Translations under genes and position numbers: made by a program
Source: Thalassotalea mangrovi
GTDB taxonomy: Bacteria; Pseudomonadota; Gammaproteobacteria; Enterobacterales; Alteromonadaceae
NCBI RefSeq assembly: GCF_005116735.1
Contig: NZ_SWDB01000014.1
Span: 44,205-108,204 of the forward strand
Reading direction: 5' to 3'
DNA length: 64,000 bases
In this document: piece by piece, positions 35,234 to 43,456 of the stretch
How positions within the stretch are numbered: the stretch's first letter is position 1
Layout of the letters: every line of letters starts with the position of its first letter
The notes under the pieces: model-generated
Told to the model about the DNA's origin: nothing
Database searches by the model: none
The model's input: the letters and a program-made list of their open reading frames with translations, nothing else

Positions 35234-35431
35234 ACCTGCTTTATAGGCATTTGTGGTTACGTTTATTCAGATCACCTGGCTGACGTCTTCACTTTAAGAT
35301 TACAGTGGGTGTCTTATTAGGTTATTCTCTATTTTTCCGCTAGCACCTGCCTGGTAGGTAATTGAAACTGCTTTTATTCAAAACGCCTGACTGACGTTTT
35401 CACTTAGGGTAACTGTGGGTGTCTCATTAAG
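35234..35431 (+). repeat. Tandem duplication carrying the right-hand repeats
   Basis: Two diverged copies of about 88 bases, 35234-35321 and 35345-35431, offset by 111 bases. Both run from ACCTGC through TTTATTCA, GACGT-TTCACTT and end in GTGGGTGTCT. Identity by eye is about 65-70 percent. The duplication explains two of the three right-hand repeat copies. Confidence 0.6.
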
Positions 35432-35460
35432 ATACAGTAACAATGGGTGTCTTATTAAAT
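35298..35460 (-). repeat. Right group of three inverted GACACCCA repeats of the RAYT unit
   Basis: TGGGTGTC cores near 35305, 35415 and 35445, each preceded by TTAC- or TAAC-type bases and followed by TTATTA or CATTAA, i.e. the reverse complement of the left group. Confidence 0.8.
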
Positions 35461-35506
35461 AGAAGTTGTTGATTGTGGGAGCTGTTTGCCGTGGGGGAGT
35501 TGAAAG

Positions 35507-35535
35507 TAAAAAGGGACCTGTTTATGGTCCCTTTG
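35507..35535 (-). terminator. Terminator of metG
   Basis: On the minus strand AAAGGGACC and GGTCCCTTT pair around ATAAACA and run into TTTTTACTT, about 20 bases after the metG stop. Confidence 0.9.
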
Positions 35536-35553
35536 GGTAGGTACGGTTTGCGA

Positions 35554-37581
35554 TTACATAACTCGCATGCCCGGCTCGGCACCGTTGTCCGGGTTTAAGA
35601 TAAATATATCTTTGCCGCCTGGGCCTGCCGCGATGATCATGCCTTCCGACATGCCAAAACGCATTTTGCGTGGTGCCAGGTTAGCCACTACGACCGTTAA
35701 TTTACCGATTAAATCTTCCGGTTGATATGCAGATTTAATTCCAGCAAAAATTTGACGAGTCTCACCGCCTAAATCCACTTCGATACGCAGCAGTTTTTCT
35801 GCTTTTTCTACATGCTCAGCGGTTACGATTTTGGCAACGCGCAAATCTACTTTTGCGAAGTCATCGAAAGTGATTTCATCGGCGATTGGATCGTCGGCTA
35901 GAGGACCCGTTACAACTGGCTGTGCCTGAGCCGCCAGATTTTCCTTAGAATCTTCTACCATAGCGGTAATCTTATCCATTTCTACGCGTTGCAATAACGC
36001 TTTAAACTTGTTGATCTTGTGATCGGTTAGCAGGTGCTTGTGACCATCCCAGATCAGCTCATCGTTTAAGAAGGCTGCAGATTTTTCGGCCAATGCTGGT
36101 AACACAGGCTTTAAATAAATCATCAGGATACGGAAAAGGTTAATGCCTAGTGAGCATATTTCCTGTACTTCCTGTTGCTTGCCGTCTTCTTTGATTAACT
36201 GCCAGGGTTCTTTTACGGCAATGTATTCATTAACCTTGTCGGCAAGCGCCATGATCTCACGCATTGCCCGACCAAACTCACGATTTTCATAGTGCTTGGC
36301 AATGCTATCACCAGCATTCATCACTTCATCAGCGAGCGCTTGATCGGCTGGATTCGCAACTAAAATGCCGTCGAATTTTTTACTAATGAAACTGGCGCAG
36401 CGTGACGCGATATTTACCAGCTTACCGACCAGGTCTGAATTAACCCGTTGCGCAAAGTCTTCCAGGTTCAGGTCTAAATCATCGATCCTGCTGGTGAGTT
36501 TGGCGGCAAAGTAATAACGTAAATACTCTGGGTTTAAGTGGTCCAGATAGGTTCGACCCTTGATAAAGGTACCTTTGGATTTAGACATTTTGGTGCCATT
36601 TACCGTTACAAACCCGTGCGCATAAACGGATGTTGGCTGACGATAACCGGAACCGTGAAGCATCGCAGGCCAGAACAGACTGTGGAAGTAAATAATGTCC
36701 TTGCCAATAAAATGATAAAGTTCAGCGTCGGAATCTTTTTTCCAGAATTCATCGAAATCGATGCCTTGCTTGTCACATAGGTTTTTAAAGCTACCCATGT
36801 AGCCGATTGGCGCGTCCAGCCATACGTAGAAGAACTTGCCGGGCGCTCCAGGAATTTCAAATCCAAAATACGGAGCATCACGGGAAATATCCCACTGCTG
36901 TAATCCCTGCTCGAACCATTCTGCCAGTTTATTGGCCATTTCTTCCTGTAGCGAGCCACTGCGGGTCCAGTCTTTCAGCATTTGTTCAAATGCTGGTAAA
37001 TCAAAGAAATAATGTTCAGAATCTTTTAAGACTGGCGTCGCCCCGGATATCACTGAGATTGGGTTGATTAAATCCGTCGGTGAGTAGGTGGCACCACAGT
37101 TATCGCAGTTATCACCATTCTGATCTTCGCTTTTACACTTCGGGCAGGTACCTTTTACAAAGCGATCGGGTAAAAACATTTGTTTTTCCGGATCGAATAA
37201 TTGCGAAATGGTACGACGCTTTATGTGACCATTGGCATCAAGACGACGATAGATCTCTTCGGCAAATGCGCGATTCTCGTCGCTGTGAGTGGAGTGATAA
37301 TTGTCGAACTCAATATGGAAATCGGCGAAATCGGCCATATGCTCGTTGCGAACCTGCTCAATCATTTGCTCAGGAGCCATGCCTAATTGCTGGGCCTTCA
37401 ACATAATCGGGGTGCCGTGCGCATCGTCGGCACAGACATAATAGGTTTCGTGGCCACGCATTTTCTGAAAACGCACCCAGATATCGGTTTGAATGTATTC
37501 CAGAAGATGGCCTAAATGGATTGGTCCATTGGCATACGGGAGTGCACTGGTGACAAGAATTTTACGTTTATTAGTCGACAT
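35554..37581 (-). CDS. metG: Methionyl-tRNA synthetase
   Basis: A 675-residue class I aminoacyl-tRNA synthetase charging tRNA-Met. The HIGH-type motif is in [19 protein letters not shown] (residues 16-34), the zinc knuckle is CPKC...CDNC (about 145-162), and KMSKS is at residues 331-335. The C-terminal 110 residues are the EMAP/Trbp111-type tRNA-binding domain ([17 protein letters not shown]). Length matches the E. coli enzyme (677). It is divergent from apbC, the arrangement seen in many gammaproteobacteria. Confidence 0.98.
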   Translation of the reverse strand: MSTNKRKILVTSALPYANGPIHLGHLLEYIQTDIWVRFQKMRGHETYYVCADDAHGTPIMLKAQQLGMAPEQMIEQVRNEHMADFADFHIEFDNYHSTHSDENRAFAEEIYRRLDANGHIKRRTISQLFDPEKQMFLPDRFVKGTCPKCKSEDQNGDNCDNCGATYSPTDLINPISVISGATPVLKDSEHYFFDLPAFEQMLKDWTRSGSLQEEMANKLAEWFEQGLQQWDISRDAPYFGFEIPGAPGKFFYVWLDAPIGYMGSFKNLCDKQGIDFDEFWKKDSDAELYHFIGKDIIYFHSLFWPAMLHGSGYRQPTSVYAHGFVTVNGTKMSKSKGTFIKGRTYLDHLNPEYLRYYFAAKLTSRIDDLDLNLEDFAQRVNSDLVGKLVNIASRCASFISKKFDGILVANPADQALADEVMNAGDSIAKHYENREFGRAMREIMALADKVNEYIAVKEPWQLIKEDGKQQEVQEICSLGINLFRILMIYLKPVLPALAEKSAAFLNDELIWDGHKHLLTDHKINKFKALLQRVEMDKITAMVEDSKENLAAQAQPVVTGPLADDPIADEITFDDFAKVDLRVAKIVTAEHVEKAEKLLRIEVDLGGETRQIFAGIKSAYQPEDLIGKLTVVVANLAPRKMRFGMSEGMIIAAGPGGKDIFILNPDNGAEPGMRVM

Positions 37582-37758
37582 TGTCCGAAAATAAATTTTA
37601 AATGGTAATTGTGGCAGCGATAGTACAAAATTTGCGGTTTTTTTTCATTAATAATTATCGATAATGAAGAAAAAGCTATTTATTATCGATTTTAGACAGC
37701 CATGCATCCGATCAGATATGCTGGCGAAATGAACGAACCGCAAGGTAAGGGTGAAATA

Positions 37759-38814
37759 ATGGAAGAGAAGATCCGCAGTTATTTGCAACAGTACCGAACC
37801 GACGACTTTCCGTTTGGTTTACCGGCGGCGATGAATGACTGTCAAATCAGCATGTCTGGCGACGGTTATATCGTTGATGCAAATATGGCGTTCCCCTGTT
37901 TTACCCAGCTTCAGAACGTCATGGAAAAGATGGCAGAAGAACTTGATATTAATGTGCAGTTACGGGCAGAAATTCAAGTTGAAGCGGTCAGGAACCATGA
38001 TATCGCCGGGGTCAAAAATATCATTGCCATTGCCTCGGGTAAGGGCGGTGTCGGCAAGTCGACTACGGCGGTCAACCTTGCCCTGGCGCTGCAGGAAGAG
38101 GGAGCTCGGGTCGGCATCTTAGATGCGGATATATATGGCCCTTCTATTCCGACGATGCTTGGTATCAGTGACCAAAAACCGGGTTCTGAAGACGGCAAAC
38201 GCATGTTGCCGCTGCAAGGGCAGGGGTTATCAGCAATGTCGATTGGTTTTCTGGTACCAGATTCACAAGCAAGTATCTGGCGCGGGCCAATGGCCAGCAC
38301 GGCATTTACACAGCTTTTAAATGAAACCGCCTGGGACGATTTGGATTACCTGTTGATCGATATGCCTCCGGGCACCGGTGATATTCAGCTGACCCTGGCT
38401 CAGAAAGTGCCGGTAGCGGCGGCCTGTATGGTAACGACCCCACAGGACATTGCGCTAATTGATGTGCGCAAAGGCATTAGCATGTTTGATAAAGTTCAGG
38501 TGCCGGTATTGGGAGTGGTAGAAAATATGAGTTATCACTTATGCCCAAACTGCGGTCATGAATCGCACATTTTTGGTCACGGCGGGGCGGAGTCCCTGGC
38601 CACGCAACAACAGATTAATCTGTTAGGCCAGATCCCTCTCAACCTCGATATTCGTTTAGGAGCCGATGCGGGAAATTCTCCGGTCAGTGCAAATATAGAT
38701 AGTGACATTAGTCAAATCTACCGTAAAATAGCCACAAACATCGTACGCGATTTGTATTATCAACTGGACTGGCGTAGTCCTGCGACCGCCACACTCAGTA
38801 TTACAGAAGAATAA
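37759..38814 (+). CDS. apbC: Mrp/ApbC iron-sulfur cluster carrier ATPase
   Basis: A 351-residue P-loop ATPase of the Mrp/NBP35 family that carries or assembles Fe-S clusters for apo-proteins. The deviant Walker A GKGGVGKST is at residues 94-102, the switch aspartate in DYLLIDMPPGTGD near 200, and the cluster-binding C-x-x-C in YHLCPNCGHE near 255-258. An N-terminal MIP18-like domain covers residues 1-85. AAGGGTG favours the ATG at 37759; ATGs at 37702 and 37729 are in frame but lack a ribosome binding site. dcd follows after three bases. Confidence 0.94.
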   Translation: MEEKIRSYLQQYRTDDFPFGLPAAMNDCQISMSGDGYIVDANMAFPCFTQLQNVMEKMAEELDINVQLRAEIQVEAVRNHDIAGVKNIIAIASGKGGVGKSTTAVNLALALQEEGARVGILDADIYGPSIPTMLGISDQKPGSEDGKRMLPLQGQGLSAMSIGFLVPDSQASIWRGPMASTAFTQLLNETAWDDLDYLLIDMPPGTGDIQLTLAQKVPVAAACMVTTPQDIALIDVRKGISMFDKVQVPVLGVVENMSYHLCPNCGHESHIFGHGGAESLATQQQINLLGQIPLNLDIRLGADAGNSPVSANIDSDISQIYRKIATNIVRDLYYQLDWRSPATATLSITEE

Positions 38815-38817
38815 ACC

Positions 38818-39405
38818 ATGAGACTTTGTGACAAAGATATTGAAGCCTTGTTAGAGGCTGGAAAAATTCGTATTGAACCGCGCCCTGACTCCAGCATGAT
38901 ATCCGGTGTCAGTGTGGATATATGCCTCGGCAATAAGTTTCGGGTGTTTGAAGATCACACCGCGCCTTATATTGATTTAAGTGGCCCGAAAGCCGAAGTG
39001 CAAGATGCAATGAATACGCTGATGAGTGACGAGATCCACATCGAAGATGGCCAGGCCTTTTTCCTGCATCCGGGTGAGCTTGCCTTGGCGGTGACGCATG
39101 AGTCGGTGACCTTGCCAGCAGACATTGTTGGCTGGTTAGATGGTCGCTCTTCTCTGGCTCGCTTGGGCCTTATGGTGCATGTAACGGCACATAGAATCGA
39201 TCCCGGTTGGTCTGGGCAAATTGTACTGGAATTTTACAACTCCGGGAAACTGCCATTAGCGTTACGACCGAAAATGAAGATCGCGGCCCTTAACTTTGAA
39301 ACCATGTCTGGTGAAGCATTACGCCCGTATAACAAACGTAATGATGCCAAATACAAAGATCAAAAAGGCGCTATTGCCAGTCGTATCAGCGAAGACAATA
39401 GCTAA
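38818..39405 (+). CDS. dcd: dCTP deaminase
   Basis: A 195-residue enzyme that converts dCTP to dUTP, feeding dTTP synthesis. [21 protein letters not shown] at the N-terminus, [12 protein letters not shown] (phosphate-binding and active-site region, with the catalytic Glu in the later QIVLEFYN) and the C-terminal closing segment [15 protein letters not shown] match E. coli Dcd along the whole length (193 residues). It is co-transcribed with apbC, as in E. coli neighbours. Confidence 0.97.
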   Translation: MRLCDKDIEALLEAGKIRIEPRPDSSMISGVSVDICLGNKFRVFEDHTAPYIDLSGPKAEVQDAMNTLMSDEIHIEDGQAFFLHPGELALAVTHESVTLPADIVGWLDGRSSLARLGLMVHVTAHRIDPGWSGQIVLEFYNSGKLPLALRPKMKIAALNFETMSGEALRPYNKRNDAKYKDQKGAIASRISEDNS

Positions 39406-39431
39406 CGCCGAGTTCAGACATTAGCAAGGTT

Positions 39432-39465
39432 ATCCCTGCTTTCACCAAACGGTGAGAACAGGGAT
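39432..39465. terminator. Strong hairpin between convergent dcd and yvcK-like genes
   Basis: ATCCCTGCTTTCACC pairs with GGTGAGAACAGGGAT around AAAC; 13 of 15 positions pair. It lacks a proper T run on either strand, so it may be a weak terminator or an mRNA end-stabiliser. Confidence 0.5.
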
Positions 39466-39506
39466 GTCAATAAAACCATTCAAGCATTTTAATGCCAATA
39501 TAAGGT

Positions 39507-40421
39507 TTAGCCGTTAACGACGTCGGAGTCTTCAAACGTCAGGCCACTAGCGCATTCTTCCAATACCGCCAATAAACGCTGTTTATCGTGGTAATCCTTG
39601 TTGTCACTATCACTCAAATTCCGACAAAGTACATTGACCTTTTCTGATGTCGCTGTTTTGTCTTGCGTGATCACGGTGTCGATGGGTAAACATCCGAGAT
39701 TTTTTTGCAACCAGTTCAGCTTATCGTCCAGCAACAGGCGGCCGGCGGGACTGTCTTCCTGATTTATGTTATCGATAAGCACGCACTGACCTGTGCGCTT
39801 TTCAATTGCCGAGCGAATATCATTAACCAGCAAGGGTGGCAGAACGCTGGTCAGGAAGCTGCCAGGTCCGAGAATGATCAGATCGGCGTTTTCAATGGCG
39901 ATCAGACATTCCGGAATCGACTTTACCAGAGGTGCCAGCATTAGCTTGCTAGGCATTGCAGGCATATCATCGACGGAAATCTCACCCACTTTACAGCGAC
40001 CATGCTCGTAAAACGCTAATAGATCGGTAGGTGTCTCAGACATCGGGTAGACCTTGGTTTTTACCCGCAGGATGTTTGAAATTAAATTAATGGAATCCAG
40101 TGGCCGGCTCTGAATTTCATTCAGGCCAAATAATATTAAATTACCAAGATTGTGACCACCGAGCTCGTCATTGCCATCAAAACGGAAATTAAATAGCTGG
40201 TTACCGACGGAATCGGGTTCAACGAGCTGGGTGAGGCAATTGCGTAAATCTCCCCAGGCGATAGAACTGGTTCTTTTTCTGAGTTTGCCGGTGGAACCAC
40301 CGTTATCGGTTGTGGCAACGATGCCAGTAAGCTGATCAGATAAAAAGGAAAGGGTAGAAAGGACTCGACCAAGTCCGTGACCACCACCGATGGCCACCAC
40401 ATTTAATTTTTGTAAGCGCAT
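39507..40421 (-). CDS. YvcK/CofD-like protein (YbhK family)
   Basis: A 304-residue protein of the CofD/UPF0052 superfamily. The nucleotide-binding start is NVVAIGGGHGLGRVLSTLS, then TDNGGSTGKLR, ELGGHNLGNLIL and DLIILGPGSFLTSVLPPLLV. YvcK in Bacillus binds UDP-GlcNAc and is needed for growth on gluconeogenic carbon and for cell shape; E. coli YbhK is the closest enterobacterial relative. The role here is inferred from the family. It is a single gene, facing dcd. Confidence 0.88.
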   Translation of the reverse strand: MRLQKLNVVAIGGGHGLGRVLSTLSFLSDQLTGIVATTDNGGSTGKLRKRTSSIAWGDLRNCLTQLVEPDSVGNQLFNFRFDGNDELGGHNLGNLILFGLNEIQSRPLDSINLISNILRVKTKVYPMSETPTDLLAFYEHGRCKVGEISVDDMPAMPSKLMLAPLVKSIPECLIAIENADLIILGPGSFLTSVLPPLLVNDIRSAIEKRTGQCVLIDNINQEDSPAGRLLLDDKLNWLQKNLGCLPIDTVITQDKTATSEKVNVLCRNLSDSDNKDYHDKQRLLAVLEECASGLTFEDSDVVNG

Positions 40422-40865
40422 AAATTAGTTTACCTAATAAGCCAAGAATACTGCGCAACATAAGACTGGCGTAGAAAAATAATGGTTAAGGCTTTCGCAT
40501 ACATAGTTATAGGAGTTATATGCGTGCTTAACAAGGTAAAAGTCTTAATTGTTGTCACAGTGTTATTTAACGATAATTGCCTGTTAATTTCCACTGCTGC
40601 GCTCAGGATTACCAGTGATTTCGTGTGTAATTATGTAACTCACTAATAAACGGTGATTTTTTACTCAACTGATCATCCTTTCTTTTATCTGCTTTGGTAA
40701 GGGAGTCTATAAAACCTATCTCGATTGTCGTACTATTTTAATAAATTAGTAACGGGTTTCGCTGGTTTTTGGGGTTCAAATTATATAAAAAAACAGCAAT
40801 GCGATGAATTAATAATCGGTTGGTGCTTTTTTTCGTGATTTTTACGATTTTCTTCAAAAAAACTG
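40422..40865. other. AT-rich gap upstream of the tRNA-Ala promoter
   Basis: About 440 bases with no recognised gene. One possible small frame is GTG at 40524 to TAA at 40646 (40 codons, with a hydrophobic core KVLIVVTVLF), preceded by AGGAG at 40511-40515 with eight bases of spacing. The A/T-rich part next to 40866 could act as an UP element for the tRNA promoter. Confidence 0.4.
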
Positions 40866-40894
40866 TTGACTCTTACCAGCACCCTGCTTAGAAT
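40866..40894 (+). promoter_or_regulatory. Sigma-70 promoter of the tRNA-Ala / tRNA-Glu cluster
   Basis: TTGACT at 40866-40871 and TAGAAT at 40889-40894 with an ideal 17-base spacer, followed by a GC-containing discriminator (TCGCCTCGC), the stringent-type signature of stable RNA promoters. A/T-rich bases lie directly upstream. Confidence 0.75.
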
Positions 40895-40940
40895 TCGCCT
40901 CGCTTTCAACGAGTAAGGTCGCTCAAGAGAGTAGTGTTCT

Positions 40941-41016
40941 GGGGCTATAGCTCAGCTGGGAGAGCGCTTCGCTGGCAGCGAAGAGGTCTGCGGTTCGATC
41001 CCGCATAGCTCCACCA
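40941..41016 (+). tRNA. tRNA-Ala (anticodon GGC)
   Basis: A 76-base cloverleaf with encoded CCA. Acceptor GGGGCTA/TAGCTCC, anticodon stem CTTCG/CGAAG around CTGGCAG, and T arm GGTTCGATCC are all intact. Confidence 0.97.
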
Positions 41017-41172
41017 GAATTCTTTCAGTTTGGTTTTACCAGACTGTGACTTTGGCAAAAGTCGAGCAGATTGAGGTGTCAGTCTGTAGAAGGTGAATGT
41101 AAGATTTGAAGTACCTTATGTTCTTATGCAGATATACTTAGTTAGTCCGATGATTAATTAACTATCATTTGT

Positions 41173-41248
41173 GTCCCCTTCGTCTAGAGGCCTAGGACAC
41201 CGCCCTTTCACGGCGGTAACAGGGGTTCGAATCCCCTAGGGGACGCCA
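41173..41248 (+). tRNA. tRNA-Glu (anticodon TTC), copy 1
   Basis: A 76-base cloverleaf with encoded CCA. Acceptor GTCCCCT/AGGGGAC, anticodon stem CCGCC/GGCGG around CTTTCAC, T loop GGTTCGAATCC. Confidence 0.97.
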
Positions 41249-41351
41249 CTTCATCGAAATAAGTTGTACCGTTATCAGGTAATACAAGTTCTAGTGCCGG
41301 TGAGTTTTACTCATCCACGCAAATTTTCTGAATACTAGTCAGGAATTCTGC

Positions 41352-41427
41352 GTCCCCTTCGTCTAGAGGCCTAGGACACCGCCCTTTCACGGCGGTAACA
41401 GGGGTTCGAATCCCCTAGGGGACGCCA
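41352..41427 (+). tRNA. tRNA-Glu (anticodon TTC), copy 2
   Basis: Identical in sequence to copy 1. The 103-base spacer before it contains GTGCCGGTGAGTTTTACTC, repeated almost exactly in the next spacer. Confidence 0.97.
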
Positions 41428-41541
41428 ACTTATTTCAACTACAATTAGGTGACTTGTTCTGGTGCCGGTGAGGTTTACTCATTTCGCAAAATCATCAAGT
41501 TCATTGTTTACCCGTTTGGGTAAGTGAAGAAAGATTTTTGC

Positions 41542-41617
41542 GTCCCCTTCGTCTAGAGGCCTAGGACACCGCCCTTTCACGGCGGTAACAGGGGTTCGAA
41601 TCCCCTAGGGGACGCCA
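41542..41617 (+). tRNA. tRNA-Glu (anticodon TTC), copy 3
   Basis: Identical to copy 1. The spacer before it (114 bases) repeats GTGCCGGTGAG-TTTACTCAT and contains AGGTGACTTGT, which recurs in the following spacer. Confidence 0.97.
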
Positions 41618-41695
41618 CTTAATTGCAATTATCCAAGGTCTCATCTGGAAACAGGTGACTTGTCGCGGTTTTTGATAAATCAACACAAAATTCGC

Positions 41696-41771
41696 GTCCC
41701 CTTCGTCTAGAGGCCTAGGACACCGCCCTTTCACGGCGGTAACAGGGGTTCGAATCCCCTAGGGGACGCCA
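41696..41771 (+). tRNA. tRNA-Glu (anticodon TTC), copy 4
   Basis: Identical to copy 1. It is the last tRNA of the cluster and a terminator follows 15 bases later. Confidence 0.97.
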
Positions 41772-41784
41772 CTTTTTCGAAAGT

Positions 41785-41815
41785 ACAAAATAGCCGACGT
41801 AAGTCGGCTTTTTTG
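41785..41815 (+). terminator. Terminator of the tRNA-Ala/Glu cluster
   Basis: AGCCGAC and GTCGGCT pair around GTAA and run into TTTTTT. Confidence 0.92.
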
Positions 41816-42135
41816 TGCCTGTAAGAAAACCCCTTAGATACCTTAACACTCACACTGCATTTTTCGACATGGCAACAGATTGTAGTTCCCGTATTTAATC
41901 GATTGCTACGAGATGTTAATTTCCCGCGGATTGGCCAAGGCCCAATCTAAATGAGCATTCATGCTTTTTGTGCAGCATTCCGTTGGAAGCTTATACTTCC
42001 GATAGAACAATCATAACGGGTTGTTTTTAATTGTTTATATTATGGAAACCAAGCAGAAAAATTGCACCGAAAGTCGCAGGGATTAACGTGGCTGGATTTA
42101 ACTTGGATGAAATCGTGATCTTGTATAGGGCAGGG
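41816..42135. other. Gap between the tRNA cluster and tesA
   Basis: About 320 bases without a convincing gene. GGAAG-CTTATA-CTTCC near 41985-42001 is a small inverted repeat. The region beyond the convergent tesA stop shows no clear terminator for tesA. Confidence 0.4.
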
Positions 42136-42750
42136 TTATTTGCCAATAACCCCATCAAGTAGTGCCTGCATTCGTTTTGCTAACTGTGGCTGCGCCTCTT
42201 TGGTCGGATGAATACCATCAGCCTGCATTAGTTCTGCGTTTACGGCGACGTCCTCAACAAAAAATGGGATTAACGTGCTTTGCGTTTGCCTGGTCACGTC
42301 GATAAATACGTCATTAAACATTTTATTGTAACGTTGCCCGTAATTTGGCGGTATTTTGATCTCGCTGACGATGACCTCGATGTTTTTCTTTTGTGCAAGC
42401 TCAATCATTTGTAACAAATTATTTTTAATCAGTTTCGGAGGAAAACCGCGCAAGCCATCGTTGCCGCCAAGCTCTATCAGTAAATAGTCGATCTCTTCGG
42501 TTGCCAGTATTTTCGGGAGCCTGGCCAGGCCACCATCGGTTGTTTCGCCACTGATACTGGCGTTAATGAGGCGATAATTGGCCTGATCCTGCTCGAGGTT
42601 TTGGTTTAATATCGACACCCAACCTTCATTTTCCTGCATCCCATAACTTGCACTCAGGCTATCACCTAGTAGTAGAATAGAATACTGAGCCAAAACTGGG
42701 TTGGCGAACGTACAACTCAACAGAAACAACCAAGGGATAAATTTTTTCAT
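42136..42750 (-). CDS. tesA: Periplasmic SGNH esterase / acyl-CoA thioesterase I
   Basis: A 204-residue SGNH hydrolase (thioesterase I / protease I / lysophospholipase L1). The signal peptide ends at VLAQ (residue 22). The nucleophile is S31 in LLGDSLSASYG; the second block is SISGETTDGGLARL, the third GGNDGLRG, and the D-H pair is in DGIHPTKEAQ. It acts in the periplasm on acyl thioesters and lysophospholipids. It is divergent from ybbA, and the two start codons overlap in the tetranucleotide CATG, the E. coli gene order. Confidence 0.95.
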   Translation of the reverse strand: MKKFIPWLFLLSCTFANPVLAQYSILLLGDSLSASYGMQENEGWVSILNQNLEQDQANYRLINASISGETTDGGLARLPKILATEEIDYLLIELGGNDGLRGFPPKLIKNNLLQMIELAQKKNIEVIVSEIKIPPNYGQRYNKMFNDVFIDVTRQTQSTLIPFFVEDVAVNAELMQADGIHPTKEAQPQLAKRMQALLDGVIGK

Positions 42751-43456
42751 GCTTCAGGATCCTGATTTAATATTACAATGTCGACAAGTTACCAAGCAGG
42801 TTACGACCGGCGAGAAAACACTCGATATCTTACAGCCTATTGATTTACGCGTAAAACCGGGAGAAACGGTCGCGATAATCGGCGCATCCGGGTCCGGGAA
42901 AACGACGTTACTGTCACTACTGGCTGGCTTGGATACACCATCTCAAGGAGAAATTTACCTTAAAAATGAGCCACTTCACAAGTATGACGAAGAACAACGT
43001 TCGGCAATCCGAGCCAAACATGTCGGTTTTATCTTCCAGTCATTCTTATTAATCAATAGCCTTACTGCACTGGAAAATGTGATGTTGCCGGCAGAACTGG
43101 CGGGGGATGAGCAGGCTCAGCAACGAGCTATGGATATGCTGGAGAAGGTTGGGTTGGCCGACCGCGCCGAACATTTTCCGTCACAACTTTCCGGTGGTGA
43201 ACAACAGCGAGTCGCAATCGCCCGAGCCTTTATCAGTTCTCCGGATATCTTGTTTGCCGATGAGCCTACCGGTAACCTGGACAGTAAAACCGGTGAAACG
43301 GTGAGCAAGTTATTGTTTGAGTTGAATCAACAACAAGGCACGACCCTGGTGTTGGTTACCCATGATAATGAGCTAGCCGCCCAGTGCCAGCGCCAATTAT
43401 TGATGCATGCCGGGGAGTTACAGGAAACGGTTAAAGCCATGGCCGAGGTCGTATAA
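42749..43456 (+). CDS. ybbA: ABC transporter ATP-binding protein (YbbA)
   Basis: A 235-residue ABC ATPase of the LolD/MacB-like group. Walker [10 protein letters not shown] is near residues 49-57, the signature [15 protein letters not shown] near 148-162, and Walker [13 protein letters not shown] follows. The ATG at 42749 overlaps the tesA start by two bases. Its stop overlaps the ATG of the permease gene by one base, so it is translationally coupled with ybbP. The complex probably moves a lipid or peptide across or out of the inner membrane; its substrate is not known. Confidence 0.94.
   Translation: MLQDPDLILQCRQVTKQVTTGEKTLDILQPIDLRVKPGETVAIIGASGSGKTTLLSLLAGLDTPSQGEIYLKNEPLHKYDEEQRSAIRAKHVGFIFQSFLLINSLTALENVMLPAELAGDEQAQQRAMDMLEKVGLADRAEHFPSQLSGGEQQRVAIARAFISSPDILFADEPTGNLDSKTGETVSKLLFELNQQQGTTLVLVTHDNELAAQCQRQLLMHAGELQETVKAMAEVV

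Larger units (their letters stand above)
33811..35460. mobile_element. RAYT transposase unit bounded by inverted GACACCCA repeat groups
   Basis: About 1.65 kb. Three copies of the GACACCCA word in forward orientation lie on the left (33811-33965) and three reverse copies (TGGGTGTC) on the right (35298-35460), with one RAYT gene between. The right copies read GATTACAGTGGGTGTCTTA, TAACTGTGGGTGTCTCA and AACAATGGGTGTCTTA. The same word and orientation bound the element at 9.5-9.9 kb. REP-associated transposases mobilise such short palindromic-ended units rather than themselves in the IS sense; here repeats and enzyme are together. Confidence 0.75.

Noticed and set aside
41173-41771. Regular repeats that could suggest a CRISPR array
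   Set aside because: The 76-base repeats are complete tRNA-Glu cloverleaves with CCA ends.
42610-42622. GACACCCA-like word inside tesA
   Set aside because: A single eight-base match inside a coding sequence without the flanking bases of the repeat; expected by chance.
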